Part shown: positions 1 through 10,000 of the stretch, one piece after another
How positions within the stretch are numbered: position 1 is the first letter of the stretch
Layout of the letters: each line of letters opens with the position of its first letter
NCBI RefSeq assembly: GCF_002811875.1
Contig: NZ_NPDZ01000010.1
Span: forward strand, 1 to 64,000
Reading direction: 5' to 3'
Length of the DNA stretch: 64,000 nucleotides
Source: Leptospira perolatii
GTDB lineage: Bacteria > Spirochaetota > Leptospiria > Leptospirales > Leptospiraceae
The notes under the pieces: model-generated
Seen by the model: the letters and a program-made list of their open reading frames with translations, nothing else
What the model was told of the DNA's origin: nothing
Database searches by the model: none
Position numbers and translations under genes: made by a program

Positions 1-113
1 CTGGGAGCAATCCCCTGAAGAGCCCGGGAAGATGACCCGGTTGATAGGTCACAGATGTAAGTATGGCAACATATTGAGTCGAGTGATACTAATAGCTCGT
101 GAGGCTTGACCAT
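1..113 (+). rRNA. rrl: 23S ribosomal RNA, 3' end (partial)
   Basis: The first ~113 bases match the conserved 3' terminus of bacterial 23S rRNA: the segment around 78-113 reads GAGTCGAGTGATACTAATAG and then CTCGTGAGGCTTGACC, the counterpart of the E. coli end (GAGCTAACCGGTACTAATGA, then ...GAGGCTTAACC). The gene enters from outside the window, so only its tail is present. The exact 3' end is estimated by alignment with the E. coli terminus. Confidence 0.93.
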
Positions 114-312
114 ATTACGAAAATACTAAAGAAAGACTTACTTCTTTCTTTAGTGGCAACGCCAAAAGCGGCATCTAACAAATGCCGCTTATGAACATCC
201 ATATACGATGATCAGAAACAACAAAGTGTGTTTCATTCGCAGTTATGATAGCCGTAAGGCCTCTGTTAATGGGTATCCCATTAACGGAGAATGTTAGGAA
301 CAATGTATTATT
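114..312 (+). other. Structured spacer downstream of 23S rRNA; no convincing 5S rRNA
   Basis: Three strong hairpins follow the 23S end: 125-136 with 143-154 (12 bp, perfect), 166-174 with 182-190 (9 bp, AAGCGGCAT/ATGCCGCTT) and 261-273 with 277-289 (13 bp, one G-T pair). The segment at about 250-302 (GCCGTAAGG, a long stem, then GAGAATGTTAGGAAC) faintly recalls the 3' half of 5S rRNA, but I find neither the closing helix I nor the CCGAAC loop. It may be a divergent 5S gene or an rRNA processing leader. I cannot decide which. Confidence 0.5.
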
Positions 313-342
313 AAAAGCCAGGTTTAACCACCTGGCTTTTTT
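313..342 (+). terminator. Rho-independent terminator of the rRNA unit
   Basis: A 10-bp stem, AAAAGCCAGG (313-322) with CCTGGCTTTT (331-340), loop TTTAACCA, runs into six T residues. This is a typical intrinsic terminator, placed 200 bp after the 23S end, and probably ends the rRNA transcript. Confidence 0.85.
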
Positions 343-465
343 GTTCTCTAAGGGAGTCTATGCTTCGGACTTCCTGTTCTGTCCGGGACGGTCTTTTTGT
401 TTTGGAATTGAGCAGAAAGATAAAAAAGTATTTTGCGAGCCTTTCATTCTAATCATGATTCTGTT

Positions 466-633
466 ATGATTTGGGCTATTCTAAGTTTTATTCTTCTCTT
501 CCTTCTTTTAATCTTGTTTTTGAAGTTTGTACTCTTTGTTACTGTAGTTACCTTTCAATTGGCTTTTTACGCTCTCGGATTATTGCTGCTTGTATTAGGG
601 ATTCGTTATTTATGGCGAAGGCTGCAGGAGTGA
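466..633 (+). CDS. Small hydrophobic membrane protein (hypothetical)
   Basis: A 55-residue ORF begins at ATG 466 (MIWAILSF...) and is almost entirely hydrophobic. It could form two membrane helices (about residues 3-25 and 28-47) and ends in a basic tail, IRYLWRRLQE. I see no good Shine-Dalgarno sequence and recognise no family. The composition (Leu, Phe, Val rich with a positively charged end) is what a real small membrane protein looks like, but T-rich DNA can give such ORFs by chance. An in-frame TTG lies upstream at 433. It sits alone between the rRNA terminator and the TetR gene. Confidence 0.35.
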   Translation: MIWAILSFILLFLLLILFLKFVLFVTVVTFQLAFYALGLLLLVLGIRYLWRRLQE

Positions 634-701
634 GTAAAGTCAGTGCTGGCTTGTATGTGCATCGGCGGAAATTTTTCTAGAGTAAAAATCTATTTTTCGG
701 T

Positions 702-745
702 TTGACAAATTTTTTCTATTTGTTATTGATTGATCAATAACAAAT
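702..745 (+). promoter_or_regulatory. Promoter and 28-bp palindromic operator of the TetR gene
   Basis: A consensus -35 box TTGACA lies at 702-707. A perfect inverted repeat with 13-bp arms, ATTTGTTATTGAT (718-730) and ATCAATAACAAAT (733-745), separated by TG, covers the expected -10 region and stops one base before the ATG at 746. The position implies autorepression. It also leaves little or no room for a leader, so the mRNA may be leaderless. Confidence 0.8.
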
Positions 746-1282
746 ATGCCAACTAAAGCAAAGACAAGCCGGTCTACATCTGAGGAGAGAAGGACAGATA
801 TCCTGGAGGCTGCCATTGAAGTATTTGCCAGGATCGGCTATCATAAAGTAACCACTGCGGATGTTTCCAAGGTTGCAGGAATTTCTCAGCCGTATATCTA
901 TCGTTTTTTTGAAACGAAAGAGGCTCTGTTCCTCGAGGTTGTTCAATTGATTTACGATAGGATCTTCCAGGAGTTTGAAAAGGTTCATGGAAAAAAGGAA
1001 ACCTTGTTGGAAGACTTGATCCGGTCTTACGAAGATCTTATGAAAAAGTATCCGAATGAGATTTTGCTTCAGATCCAGACCTGGGGAATTGCAGAAGAGA
1101 ATATTCAGAAACTGGTTAAGAAATCTATCGTTCGCTTAAAGGAACAGGTAAAAGCAAAATTTGAAAATGCGGGGATCAAAGATTCGGAAAACCAAGCTAA
1201 GGATTTTTTAGCTAGGGGATTTCTATGCAATCTGGCGTTTGCGCTACATTCCCCTGAACTTACATATCAGAGGAAGCGCTGA
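746..1282 (+). CDS. TetR/AcrR family transcriptional regulator
   Basis: This 178-residue protein has a clear N-terminal TetR DNA-binding domain. Residues ~15-61 carry the helix-turn-helix, with ADVSKVAGISQPYIYRFFET as the recognition region followed by KEALF. The C-terminal ligand domain is variable, as in the family, so the inducer cannot be predicted. The gene follows directly on a 28-bp palindrome. A near-copy of that palindrome precedes the next gene (dehydrogenase-like, 1340), so the protein most likely represses both itself and the downstream SDR and hydrolase genes. The start at 746 is supported by the abutting operator and by the family's usual length. The family assignment is secure, the regulon is inferred. 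Confidence 0.92.
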   Translation: MPTKAKTSRSTSEERRTDILEAAIEVFARIGYHKVTTADVSKVAGISQPYIYRFFETKEALFLEVVQLIYDRIFQEFEKVHGKKETLLEDLIRSYEDLMKKYPNEILLQIQTWGIAEENIQKLVKKSIVRLKEQVKAKFENAGIKDSENQAKDFLARGFLCNLAFALHSPELTYQRKR

Positions 1283-1298
1283 TTTTTTTTTGTGCTAA

Positions 1299-1322
1299 TT
1301 TGTAATTGATTAATCAATAACT
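1299..1322 (+). promoter_or_regulatory. Second TetR operator, upstream of the SDR gene
   Basis: TGTAATTGAT, TA, ATCAATAACT at 1301-1322 matches the inner 22 bases of the operator at 721-742 at 19 positions and keeps the same half-sites TTGAT/ATCAA. It lies 18 bp before the SDR start at 1340. A Shine-Dalgarno sequence AAGGAGA (1327-1333) follows. This supports control of the downstream genes by the adjacent TetR protein. Confidence 0.75.
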
Positions 1323-1339
1323 ACTCAAGGAGAAAGAAT

Positions 1340-2308
1340 ATGAGAGCTTTAGTATTAGGTGGAACAGGTGGGAGCGGTCAGGCGATCACTTTGGAGCTAC
1401 TTTCGAGAGGGATCCATACTACGATATTAGGAAGAAGCCAACAGAAAATGGAGAATCTAGTCGAAGAATGGGGAAGGCCCAGGGGATTGGAGCTTGCCGT
1501 CGGAGATGTATTTTCACCCGAATCACTGGTCCCGATTTTCCAAAATGCTGATTTCATTTTTCAAACGGCAAACGTTGGTTATGTGGAGATGGAAGAAAAA
1601 CTTTTGCCCTTGGGTGAGAGCGTGATGCAGGCAGCGGAACAGACAGGGAAGCAAGTGGTCTTCGTGGACGGAGTCTATGTTTACGGCAAGAATCCGGGTT
1701 ATTCAGTCACGGAGGATTACCCGTTTTCACCCCACACTAAAAAAGGAAAACTAAAGGAAGCATTTGCAAATTTAGTTTTTTCTAATAGATGGAAGAAAGC
1801 AAAACCTTTGATTGTGAGGCTTCCAGATTATTATGGTCCTACTAGTCAGGCCGCTTATCTTGATCCTACTTTCGAAGCCTTGGCGAACGGAAAGCCTGCC
1901 CTCTTTTTCGGTCCTCTGAAACCGAAGAGAGAATATGTTTACTTACCTGACGCCGCAAAGATGATAGTGGAGATCTCCTTGAGGCCCGAATTTTACGGTC
2001 AGAATTGGAATATTCCCGGAGGAACTATTTCAGGAAAAGAAATCCTACAAATCGCTGAATCAGTTCTCAATAAATCTCGGATCTTGATACCGATCGGAAA
2101 AAGATCATTGCAGTTCCTTGGATTATTTGACCGTTTTTTGAAAGAAGTAGTAGAGATGACTTACTTGATGGAAGATCCCTTGCTACTAAGTGGCAGTAAA
2201 TACGAACAAAAGATAGGACCGATTCCTAAAACTTCTTTTGCACAAGGAATTAGAAACACTCTGGAAATCTTGGTCAGAAAAAGCCAAAAAAAGGAATCCG
2301 GAAGCTAA
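1340..2308 (+). CDS. NAD(P)-dependent epimerase/dehydratase-like (atypical SDR) protein
   Basis: This 322-residue protein begins with a Rossmann strand and the nucleotide-binding glycine motif GGTGGSG at residues 7-13, as in extended or atypical short-chain dehydrogenases. A later segment, DGVYVYGKNPGY (~115-126), sits where the active-site Tyr/Lys of the family is found, but a clean YxxxK pair is not evident, so the protein may bind NADPH without classical catalysis. The substrate is unknown. The gene has its own Shine-Dalgarno sequence (AAGGAGA) and a TetR-type operator just upstream. It is followed 118 bp later by a lipoprotein hydrolase gene on the same strand, probably in the same unit. 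The fold is confident, the reaction is not. Confidence 0.82.
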   Translation: MRALVLGGTGGSGQAITLELLSRGIHTTILGRSQQKMENLVEEWGRPRGLELAVGDVFSPESLVPIFQNADFIFQTANVGYVEMEEKLLPLGESVMQAAEQTGKQVVFVDGVYVYGKNPGYSVTEDYPFSPHTKKGKLKEAFANLVFSNRWKKAKPLIVRLPDYYGPTSQAAYLDPTFEALANGKPALFFGPLKPKREYVYLPDAAKMIVEISLRPEFYGQNWNIPGGTISGKEILQIAESVLNKSRILIPIGKRSLQFLGLFDRFLKEVVEMTYLMEDPLLLSGSKYEQKIGPIPKTSFAQGIRNTLEILVRKSQKKESGS

Positions 2309-2426
2309 AGCAAGTTGGCAGTTTTCTGGAGACGGTCTTGTTGCCTATGAGAGGAGGACCTTGGCGAGTACAGCGAGATTGACAGATTGTCTGGAAAATG
2401 TTAAACAAGAAGACAGGAGATTTTAG

Positions 2427-3317
2427 ATGAAATTTTATAATTTTCTATATTACTTTTTTCTTCTTTTTATAGGTGTATCTTGTTCTTCTAATCGGCCTAT
2501 TCAACTCAGAGAGCTGCCGCTTACTATCGAATCTGAGCCCTTCGAAAAAGGTCTTGCTCCTGTCCGCGGTATTCAAATGTATTATGAGGTTCACGGTAAA
2601 AAGGAAGGAGTCCCGCTTGTTCTTTTGAATGGAGGTGGCTCCACGATAGAAGTAACTTATGGTCGAATTCTTCCATTCCTCTCTCAGCACCGAAGAGTAA
2701 TCGCTCTAGACGAACAAGGACATGGAAGGACAACGGACAGGAATGCTCCGGTAAGTTTTGAAACTTCGGCGGAAGATGTGGTTGCTCTTTTGAAATTTCT
2801 TAAGATGGAAAGAGTGGATATATTCGGTTTTAGTAATGGAGCGAGCGTGGCCTTGCATATTGCGATCCGAAATCCCGAATTTGTCCGCAAACTAGTATTC
2901 GCTTCTTCCTTTACGAAAAGGGAAGGTGCCGATCCAACGATTTGGAATTCTATGAAGAAGGCTACTTTCGAAAGTATGCCCCAAGCTTTGAAGGATGCCT
3001 TCCTAAAAGTAAATCCTGATCCTCAAAAGTTGAGGACCATGTATGATAAAGACGTTGCTAGGATGAGAACCTTTAAGGACCTGAATGATAGAGAGGTTAA
3101 ATCTGTAGGAATTCCTACTTTGATCCTCCTCGGAGACAAAGACATTCCGAGATTGGAGCATGCGGTTGAAATGGTTCGAATGATCCCGAAAGCAAGGCTT
3201 TTGATCCTCCCGGGTGGACACGGAGATTATTTGGGCGAGGCGATCATGTCACAAGGAAAGGATCGATATCCTGAGCTGACCGCAGCTTTTGTTCAAGATT
3301 TCTTGGATTCGCCTTAA
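2427..3317 (+). CDS. Alpha/beta hydrolase, predicted lipoprotein
   Basis: This 296-residue protein opens with a lipoprotein signal peptide ending in IGVSC (C19 as the lipidated residue). It continues as an alpha/beta hydrolase: nucleophile elbow GFSNG with Ser136, acid in GDKD (Asp237 or Asp239) and His265 in PGGHGDY. The GQGHGRT-like segment DEQGHGRTT near residues 95-103 is also typical of the family. It would act as an esterase or lipase-like enzyme anchored in the envelope. A Shine-Dalgarno sequence (CAGGAGA) precedes the ATG. It probably belongs with the TetR-controlled SDR gene upstream. The substrate cannot be deduced. Confidence 0.88.
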   Translation: MKFYNFLYYFFLLFIGVSCSSNRPIQLRELPLTIESEPFEKGLAPVRGIQMYYEVHGKKEGVPLVLLNGGGSTIEVTYGRILPFLSQHRRVIALDEQGHGRTTDRNAPVSFETSAEDVVALLKFLKMERVDIFGFSNGASVALHIAIRNPEFVRKLVFASSFTKREGADPTIWNSMKKATFESMPQALKDAFLKVNPDPQKLRTMYDKDVARMRTFKDLNDREVKSVGIPTLILLGDKDIPRLEHAVEMVRMIPKARLLILPGGHGDYLGEAIMSQGKDRYPELTAAFVQDFLDSP

Positions 3318-3402
3318 AGCTAAGATCAAGTTTGAGATGAAGTCTAAAAATAAGACCTAGACTAAGATTCGGATTTAGATTTGCCTAGGCTGCGTGCTTT
3401 GA

Positions 3403-6384
3403 CTAGTCTATCTCTAAAAGCTTTTTCAACTTTCGAATGTTCTTATTTTCCGGGTCTATCTCTTCTGCAGTCTTCGTAAATTCGATCGCTTGGTTTTTAT
3501 TACCCAAGAGTCGATTCAAGTCGGAAAGATGAACCAAATTTTGAACATTCATGGGTTGCAGCTTGTTCACCATCATTGCGGCCTCTAGGGCTTGGGTTAG
3601 ATTGCCGAGACGTTTTTCAGCAATCGATAGATAATGCCAGAGCTCTGCTGTATCAGGATCGTAGCTTAAATAATGACTCAACACCTTTACAGCAAGGGGG
3701 TAGTCTTTTTCTTTAAAACTCAGAAGTCCTAGTAGCTTATTTAGTCTTTGGTTCGACGAGTCGGATGTGTACGCGTCAAGTAATACTCCGATTGCCTTTT
3801 GAACTTCTCCGTTTCTATATAACTCTTTGCCTTCTTTATAAAGAGTTTGTAAAGTGACCCTGTCTTCCTGTTCCTCTTTAATATGTATATCTTGAGGAAT
3901 TCGAGGGGACCCTACTTCTTGATAACCAATTCGTAATATTGATAAGTCATCGATTACTTCTCCGATCTCACGAATATGACCTTCCATAATTTCTATGTCA
4001 GCTTCGGACTTTTCGACGACTTTCAAGAAAAGCGTTTCGTCCTCATTTATTACCCTGGTGCCGCCTTCACTAGATAAGAGTAAATCATCCCTACCATCTG
4101 AGGCTAATATTATGACATCTCCGGGATATAATTGAAACTTATGTACTTGGAAAGTATATTCGGAATCCAATCCTAACTTTCTTAGCTCTAAGCCACTTTC
4201 GATAAAGGATGCTTTTTTGTCTCGATATAGAACCGAGAATGGATGCTCTGCATTCCAGTAATACATTTCTCCGGTTTCGTCGCAAATCAACAGGACAGTT
4301 GCAGAGATGACCATACTTCCATCAAAACTTTTAAATACCGAATGCACCTCGTTATAAACTTCGGTCATCCACTGAACCGGAGTCCTGTTCAGAACTCTTC
4401 GATTTGCAGCAGAACGAGCCATGATCGAATTCATCATGACTCCCATTACGAGAGAGCCACCGGCTCCTTGCATGGATTTCCCCATTGCGTCGCCGTTCAT
4501 GGCCATCGTGTACTGTTTGTAATTATCTGGTTCTCCTAATCTTAGATTTCCAGTAATACAGATGTCTCCGCCGAGATCACCCTGCTTGTTGCGGAACTCG
4601 AAGTATTTCTTTTGTTTAATAAGAAAGTTCGTGCTTACTCTTGGGGATTTGTTCGCATTATAAAACAATGGTTTGGCGAGAAGAGAAGTTAAGAAGTAAT
4701 CTCCATCCTGCTGGATTTTCAGTCTTTGCACCTCTTCCATTTTCTCTTGAACTTCTCTTGTTCTTTCTACCACCTTCTCTTCAAGGTGATCGGCATAATT
4801 CTGCAATTCTTCTCTGGCGCTTCTAATCGAATCCACCATTGAGTTGAATGATAAAGATAGAAATCCCACTTCATCCATTGCCTTGATCGGAACGTTTACA
4901 GTTAGGTCTCCGTGGTTAACTTTTTCCACACCGGACAAAAGCTTGTTCAATGGAACAACAAGACTAACTCTTAACAAAAATGGAAAAGCAATCAGTATAA
5001 AAACAGTAGTTCCAAGTTGAATTATAACCAGCCACTTTGCAGTATCGTGAATCACTTGTCTGAAGTCTTTATAGCTAAATCCGACTTCATACCTGGTTTG
5101 AGCTATTTCAAAATCATAATGAAGATAATAGTTACCAGCCATCCTATACAATCTGGTCTTGAGAGGTGACTGTACTTTTTTCATTTCGTTTAACGAAATG
5201 GATTCTAATTCACTCTCGGTCTTACCTTTAAACTTTTTCTTGTTCCTTTCGATCAGTTCCCTTAGCTCTTGCTTTTTATATCTTTGCTCGCCTTCTTTTA
5301 GAATTTTCGAATTTATTTCCGAATTCTTATTAAACAATATCTCGTAAGAGTGGTCGAAAATTCCTGGTCCGGAAGGTCGAGAAATTACATATTTAACGGC
5401 AGAAGGAAAATCGGATTCTCCGTTTTCGATCGCCTTTTTAACAGAATTCATTTCTACTAAACTTTCTTTGTCTAGTGCTTTATCGAGAGAGAACAAAGTG
5501 ATATAGCTTACGGCAGCCAGGGCAAGAATTACTGCGACAACTGCGCTCGAAAGTATCTTTACCATAAAGCTGGTCGGTTCCGGTGAATGGTTGAGATAGG
5601 CCATCTGAATAAAAAAGACTGATAGCACGGAGAGAACAAAGTAAGCGATTGCGTAAGTATCGTAAGTAATAAGTCCTGATTTATTTAGAACGTTATTATA
5701 TGCGTTTAAGACGTTTAGAAAAATTGTGAATAAGAATGCCCGTAGAGCAAGCGCCTCTTTTCCTTTAGCGAAAATGATTTTGATAAATCCAATAGGAATA
5801 CTTAAAAGAAATCGAATCGGTAACCGAAGAAAAATCGGCAAATTTTGGGCAGACTCACTCCACCTGGCTAGAATTCCGGAATAGGATGAAAAGCGTATCA
5901 TTTTCCGGAAGAGAACAATTATACAAACAGCATAACAAAGTAAAATGGCTGCTCCGGCTTCTTTTCCGAAATCGAAACTAAATTGATGGGCAGTAAAAGA
6001 GAAGGTCTTCTCTCTGTTTAAAGTGTTATAGATAAAATGAATCCAGGTAACTGCTCCCAGCGCTAACGCGATTCCGAAAACTATTTTGGACTCTTTGGGG
6101 TAAATGTTCTTAGGAAATACATACACAAATTCAAGCAGACATATGATTCCGAAGATCGTAAAAACTGTGAAGTATCGATGGTAAGCGGAAATAGGATCAA
6201 AAATGGAGTAAGAAATGAAGTATCCTAAAAACATGACTCCATAACAGAGATACATTATGATAAGATAATATGTCGGGACTGTTTTGTTCTGTTTGAAAAT
6301 TAAGAATCCTGCAAGAACGATGGTTAGCAGGAAAAGCGAAAAGACTCCTATCGCATGATGAGAAAATAAAATTGAATCATACAT
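3403..6384 (-). CDS. Membrane PP2C-type (SpoIIE) phosphatase with HAMP and TPR domains
   Basis: This is a 993-residue signalling protein. Residues 10-298 hold about nine hydrophobic segments (a 7TM-like sensor followed by a further helix). Residues 300-450 form an extracytoplasmic region, a helix follows at 450-470, then HAMP at ~471-523 and a coiled coil at 523-560. A SpoIIE-type PP2C phosphatase follows, with metal-binding acidic residues in LGGD (604-607), NGDAMGKS (630-637) and SDGRDD (762-767). The C-terminal 845-990 is TPR-like. Such proteins usually dephosphorylate anti-sigma-factor antagonists. The TPR tail may bind the target. It is a close paralogue of the divergent gene at 7096. 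A promoter is visible upstream (6394-6423). Confidence 0.87.
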   Translation of the reverse strand: MYDSILFSHHAIGVFSLFLLTIVLAGFLIFKQNKTVPTYYLIIMYLCYGVMFLGYFISYSIFDPISAYHRYFTVFTIFGIICLLEFVYVFPKNIYPKESKIVFGIALALGAVTWIHFIYNTLNREKTFSFTAHQFSFDFGKEAGAAILLCYAVCIIVLFRKMIRFSSYSGILARWSESAQNLPIFLRLPIRFLLSIPIGFIKIIFAKGKEALALRAFLFTIFLNVLNAYNNVLNKSGLITYDTYAIAYFVLSVLSVFFIQMAYLNHSPEPTSFMVKILSSAVVAVILALAAVSYITLFSLDKALDKESLVEMNSVKKAIENGESDFPSAVKYVISRPSGPGIFDHSYEILFNKNSEINSKILKEGEQRYKKQELRELIERNKKKFKGKTESELESISLNEMKKVQSPLKTRLYRMAGNYYLHYDFEIAQTRYEVGFSYKDFRQVIHDTAKWLVIIQLGTTVFILIAFPFLLRVSLVVPLNKLLSGVEKVNHGDLTVNVPIKAMDEVGFLSLSFNSMVDSIRSAREELQNYADHLEEKVVERTREVQEKMEEVQRLKIQQDGDYFLTSLLAKPLFYNANKSPRVSTNFLIKQKKYFEFRNKQGDLGGDICITGNLRLGEPDNYKQYTMAMNGDAMGKSMQGAGGSLVMGVMMNSIMARSAANRRVLNRTPVQWMTEVYNEVHSVFKSFDGSMVISATVLLICDETGEMYYWNAEHPFSVLYRDKKASFIESGLELRKLGLDSEYTFQVHKFQLYPGDVIILASDGRDDLLLSSEGGTRVINEDETLFLKVVEKSEADIEIMEGHIREIGEVIDDLSILRIGYQEVGSPRIPQDIHIKEEQEDRVTLQTLYKEGKELYRNGEVQKAIGVLLDAYTSDSSNQRLNKLLGLLSFKEKDYPLAVKVLSHYLSYDPDTAELWHYLSIAEKRLGNLTQALEAAMMVNKLQPMNVQNLVHLSDLNRLLGNKNQAIEFTKTAEEIDPENKNIRKLKKLLEID

Positions 6385-6393
6385 GTTATTAAA

Positions 6394-6423
6394 ATATTCT
6401 CAATTAAAAATTCTATAAGTCAA
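6394..6423 (-). promoter_or_regulatory. Putative sigma70-type promoter of the minus-strand phosphatase gene
   Basis: On the minus strand TTGACT (6423-6418) and GAATAT (6399-6394) are separated by 18 bp and lie about 10 bp before the ATG at 6384. The fit to consensus is moderate. The short leader leaves no Shine-Dalgarno sequence. Confidence 0.45.
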
Positions 6424-7095
6424 GTTCAATCCATGGCTTCTGCGCCGAAGTGGGCCTGGGTAAAAGGACTTTGTATCAAACAACAAATTCATTGCTAAAA
6501 TGATCGGCATATTCTCCCGTAATCCAGTTGATATTGGTCTTAAAAATGTTCGAAAAAAATAAGACTAAATTATGATTATTTAATTTTAAATTGAATGCAT
6601 TTGTATCATTTTAAATGAGACGACGTAATCGCTTATTTTTCCTTAAATCTTTGGGATTATTTTCGGGCTTGAGGTCTGCTTAAGAGGCTAGGGCTCAATT
6701 TGGATTCTGGACTGAACGATCTGCGTTCGGTTCCTTTTGTCCTTATTCCTCAAATCAAGATTTTTAAAAGTGAGCCTCAGCTCGATTCGTATTTGCGAAA
6801 ACACTGTAGCGCCTGCTTCAAAGTTAGTCGGTATGCTCTGATCGGTTTGTTCGGATTGAGAAAAGGATCTAATTTCAATAAGGGTTATTACCTACTTCTG
6901 TTATCAATTTCTGTTTTGCGTCGTCTATTTACGCGCATGCAGTCAGACGAAACCACCTGCCGAAAGAAGTGAAATAATGTCTCCAATTCCAGTTCGAAAA
7001 CACTCCTGGCGCCGAGGTGCTAGGGTGGATTTTGCTCGTTTATCGATTTTCCTTGACTAAGATGTTACTGATGATTTTTTCGTAGGCGCCACTTT
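6424..7095. other. Long intergenic region between the divergent phosphatase genes
   Basis: About 670 bases lie between the promoter of the minus-strand phosphatase and the start of its plus-strand paralogue. The only plus-strand ORF of note (6700-6972, 90 codons) has no Shine-Dalgarno sequence, no recognisable domain and an unremarkable composition, so I do not call it. I see no RNA gene or repeat here. A regulatory region for the plus-strand gene is expected, but I could not find a clear -10/-35 pair. Confidence 0.5.
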
Positions 7096-10000
7096 ATGGA
7101 TCAATTCTACTTTAACTTTTATTTTTTCGGATCCCTTAACGCCTGCCTCTTTTCCTTATATGTATCTCTTTTCTTTCTGACGCTTAAGGGCAGAAGTAAG
7201 GCCGCATTTCATCTAGGACTATCCACAATAGCAATGACCTTGTACCATTTCGGGTACATGCTCGCTTTCGTTTCTTACGAAACTTGGACAATTTATCATC
7301 GTTTGTTTGCAATTGTGGGACCGCTTATGGGTTTCGTGCAGTGCTTTATCTTTTTCTTCTATTTTCCTGGACCGAAGAAAGTAAACACCGGCCTGACAAT
7401 CTATGGACTTTTGTATTTAGGAATCATAGCGATCAGCATCGCATACATGATCGTTTCCTTAAATTCAGTTCAAAGATTCGTAATGGGGAGCGATTATTGG
7501 GATTTTGAAACATACCAATTCTACAAGATTTTTGCGATCATTATACTCGGTTATAATCTTTCATTTATCTCATCTGCTGTTTGGAGAGCTATTGTAGAAA
7601 AGGGACCCGAAAGGCGATGGATCATCTACATCGCTTTAGCTTATTCAACTATTACAGTTGTTCCGGGAATTTTAAACGCTCTGAGCAGGGATGGTTTAAT
7701 AACGAGAAAGGTATTCCAAAATGTGGTCAGCATCGCCATGGTCGCCGGTTTGTTTATGGTACTCATAGTGTATGCAAACGCGACCAAAGAGAAAACAACG
7801 ATTCTAAGCAAGATAGTTGCTGTGACTCTCGCCACATTCCTTTTAGCGTTTCAATTAGTTGGCTATATTATTCTAAGCAAATATGACATCTCTTACGACC
7901 AAATCAAGGCTCAAGCTGCTCAGCTGGCTGTTTTCCAAGGACAAAAACCGGATTCGCTTTCGTACATAATTTCCTTTGATCCTAAGGAAAATAAATTTAA
8001 TACTGAAAAGGGAGAAAAAGATTCTAGGTTTGATTCTGAAGACAGGCAAGAATTAAGGTTTTTTAATGTAGTTAGAAATCTTACCGGGCTTGGGTCAATG
8101 GAAGCCAAGCAACGGTGGGAAATCTCTAAAAAGCTATTATCGAACGCACCAAAAGAGTTTTATGCATACGAAGAAGGGCTTCGCCAATTTTTAGAATCAA
8201 AAGGAAACAGTAAGGTGACCGACAAGGAAGTTGCCAGCTTTTTTCGCGATTGTACTCAAAACCTGAACGTAGTCAAAAGTCGCTTCCTGAATTTACCCTC
8301 TAAAACTGATGCGCGCGCGGTTGGGAAGTTGCTCAGTTCCGACAAGATCGGTTTGTCCGGAATTTTAAGCAAAGTAAATGAGAAGGTTCAGAAGGAAATC
8401 GAATCTGGCAAATCTCCTCTGGAGATTAGGACTGCGGTGATCATTCCTCTTTCTCCGATTCGTGAAGTCGGAGAAAGGATCTACAGGGGAACTAAGTTCA
8501 TGAATTCGGGAGATAAACTTCCCCAGTTTTACGTTTCCTATTTGGTTGTAAATTCCTTAGATGAAAAAATATACGAAGTCGGTTTTGACTACAGATCCCT
8601 CAGGGCGTTCATTCACGAACCATCCTTTGTTTTGGTTTCCTTTCTCTTGATCGTAATGTTTACAATCAGTTTTGGCTTTCGTTACTTCTTCCATAACGCT
8701 TTTGTAAAGCCTATGGAAGAAGTTGTTGTCGGTTTAACCGAAGTAAATTCAGGAAACTTTGAATATAGGCTTACTCCGCGAGTGGAGGATGAGATCGGCT
8801 TTATTGCTCGATCTTTTAATAGGATGGCGAGATCGATTCAGGCTGCTAGAAAAAGATTAGAGCAGTATGCTAACGGGCTGGAAGAGAAGGTGAAAGAAAG
8901 AACTAAGGAGCTTGAGCAGACCTTGGGGGAAGTTCAAGAACTTAAACGCCAACAGGATGGAGATTACTTCCTGACTTCCCTTTTGATTAAGCCTTTAGGC
9001 GCAAACAGAGCAATTCAGGAAAACGTAAAAGTAGATTTCTTGATGGAGCAAAAGAAGAAGTTTACATTTAGAAAATACCACGACGAAATCGGCGGTGACT
9101 TAAATATTTCCAATCGCATTCAGCTCCAGGGAAGATCTTACACTGTATTTTTGAACGGTGATGCAATGGGAAAATCGATGCAGGGTGCTGGAGGTGCTCT
9201 GGTCTTGGGTGCTGTCTTTGAGTCAATTATTGAAAGAACAAAGCTCGTCGAAAGCATGAAGGAACTTTCGCCGGAGCGATGGCTCAAGAACGCTTTTATC
9301 GAATTGCATAAGGTATTTGAAAGTTTTGACGGATCCATGTTGGTCTCGTCCGTAATCGGATTAGTGGATGATGAAATTGGAATATTATATTTCTTGAATG
9401 CAGAGCATCCATGGACGGTTTTGTATAGAGACGGGATCGCGAGCTTTATTGAAAATGAATTTATGTTTAGGAAATTGGGCACGACCGGAATGGAAGGAAG
9501 TATTTTTATTAAGACTTTCCAACTGGAACCCGGGGATGTTATTTTTGCCGGTTCGGACGGCAGGGACGACATTATTGTAGGAACCGATGCGGATGGTGAT
9601 CGGATTATCAACGACGATGAATTGGTTTTCCTGCGAACTGTGGAAGAAGCTAAAGGGGACTTGAACGAAATATATAGAATAACTCTTAAGAAGGGTCTTT
9701 TGAGTGACGACCTTTCTCTCATTCGACTTTCATTTAAGGCCGAAGAAGGGATGGATGAGATTGAGGACGAAAAAAAAGAGAGGGTCCGAGAGTTGCTTAG
9801 GAAAGCCAGAAACTCCTCGCAAAACAAAGACATACAAGAAGCGATCAGCTATTTAGAAGAGGCGGAAGCTCTGGATAGTCGCATTCCGGAGGTAAAAAAG
9901 AACTTCGTAAAATTGTTTTTGAAATTAAAGGATTATTCCCAAGCAGTAAGGCACGCAGAAGATTATATCAGTATTAAGCCGATCGACAGCGAAATATTAT

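Noticed and set aside
190..310. 5S rRNA gene
   Set aside because: Only weak resemblance in the 3' half; helix I and the CCGAAC loop are missing, so it is listed as a structured spacer instead.
2238..2426. 62-codon plus-strand ORF between the SDR and hydrolase genes
   Set aside because: It overlaps the SDR 3' end, has no signal or domain, and looks like read-through of another frame.
6700..6972. 90-codon ORF between the divergent phosphatases
   Set aside because: No ribosome binding site, no domain and no typical composition.
9138..9833. 231-codon minus-strand ORF inside the plus-strand phosphatase gene
   Set aside because: Ser-rich antisense shadow of a coding region with clear domains on the other strand.
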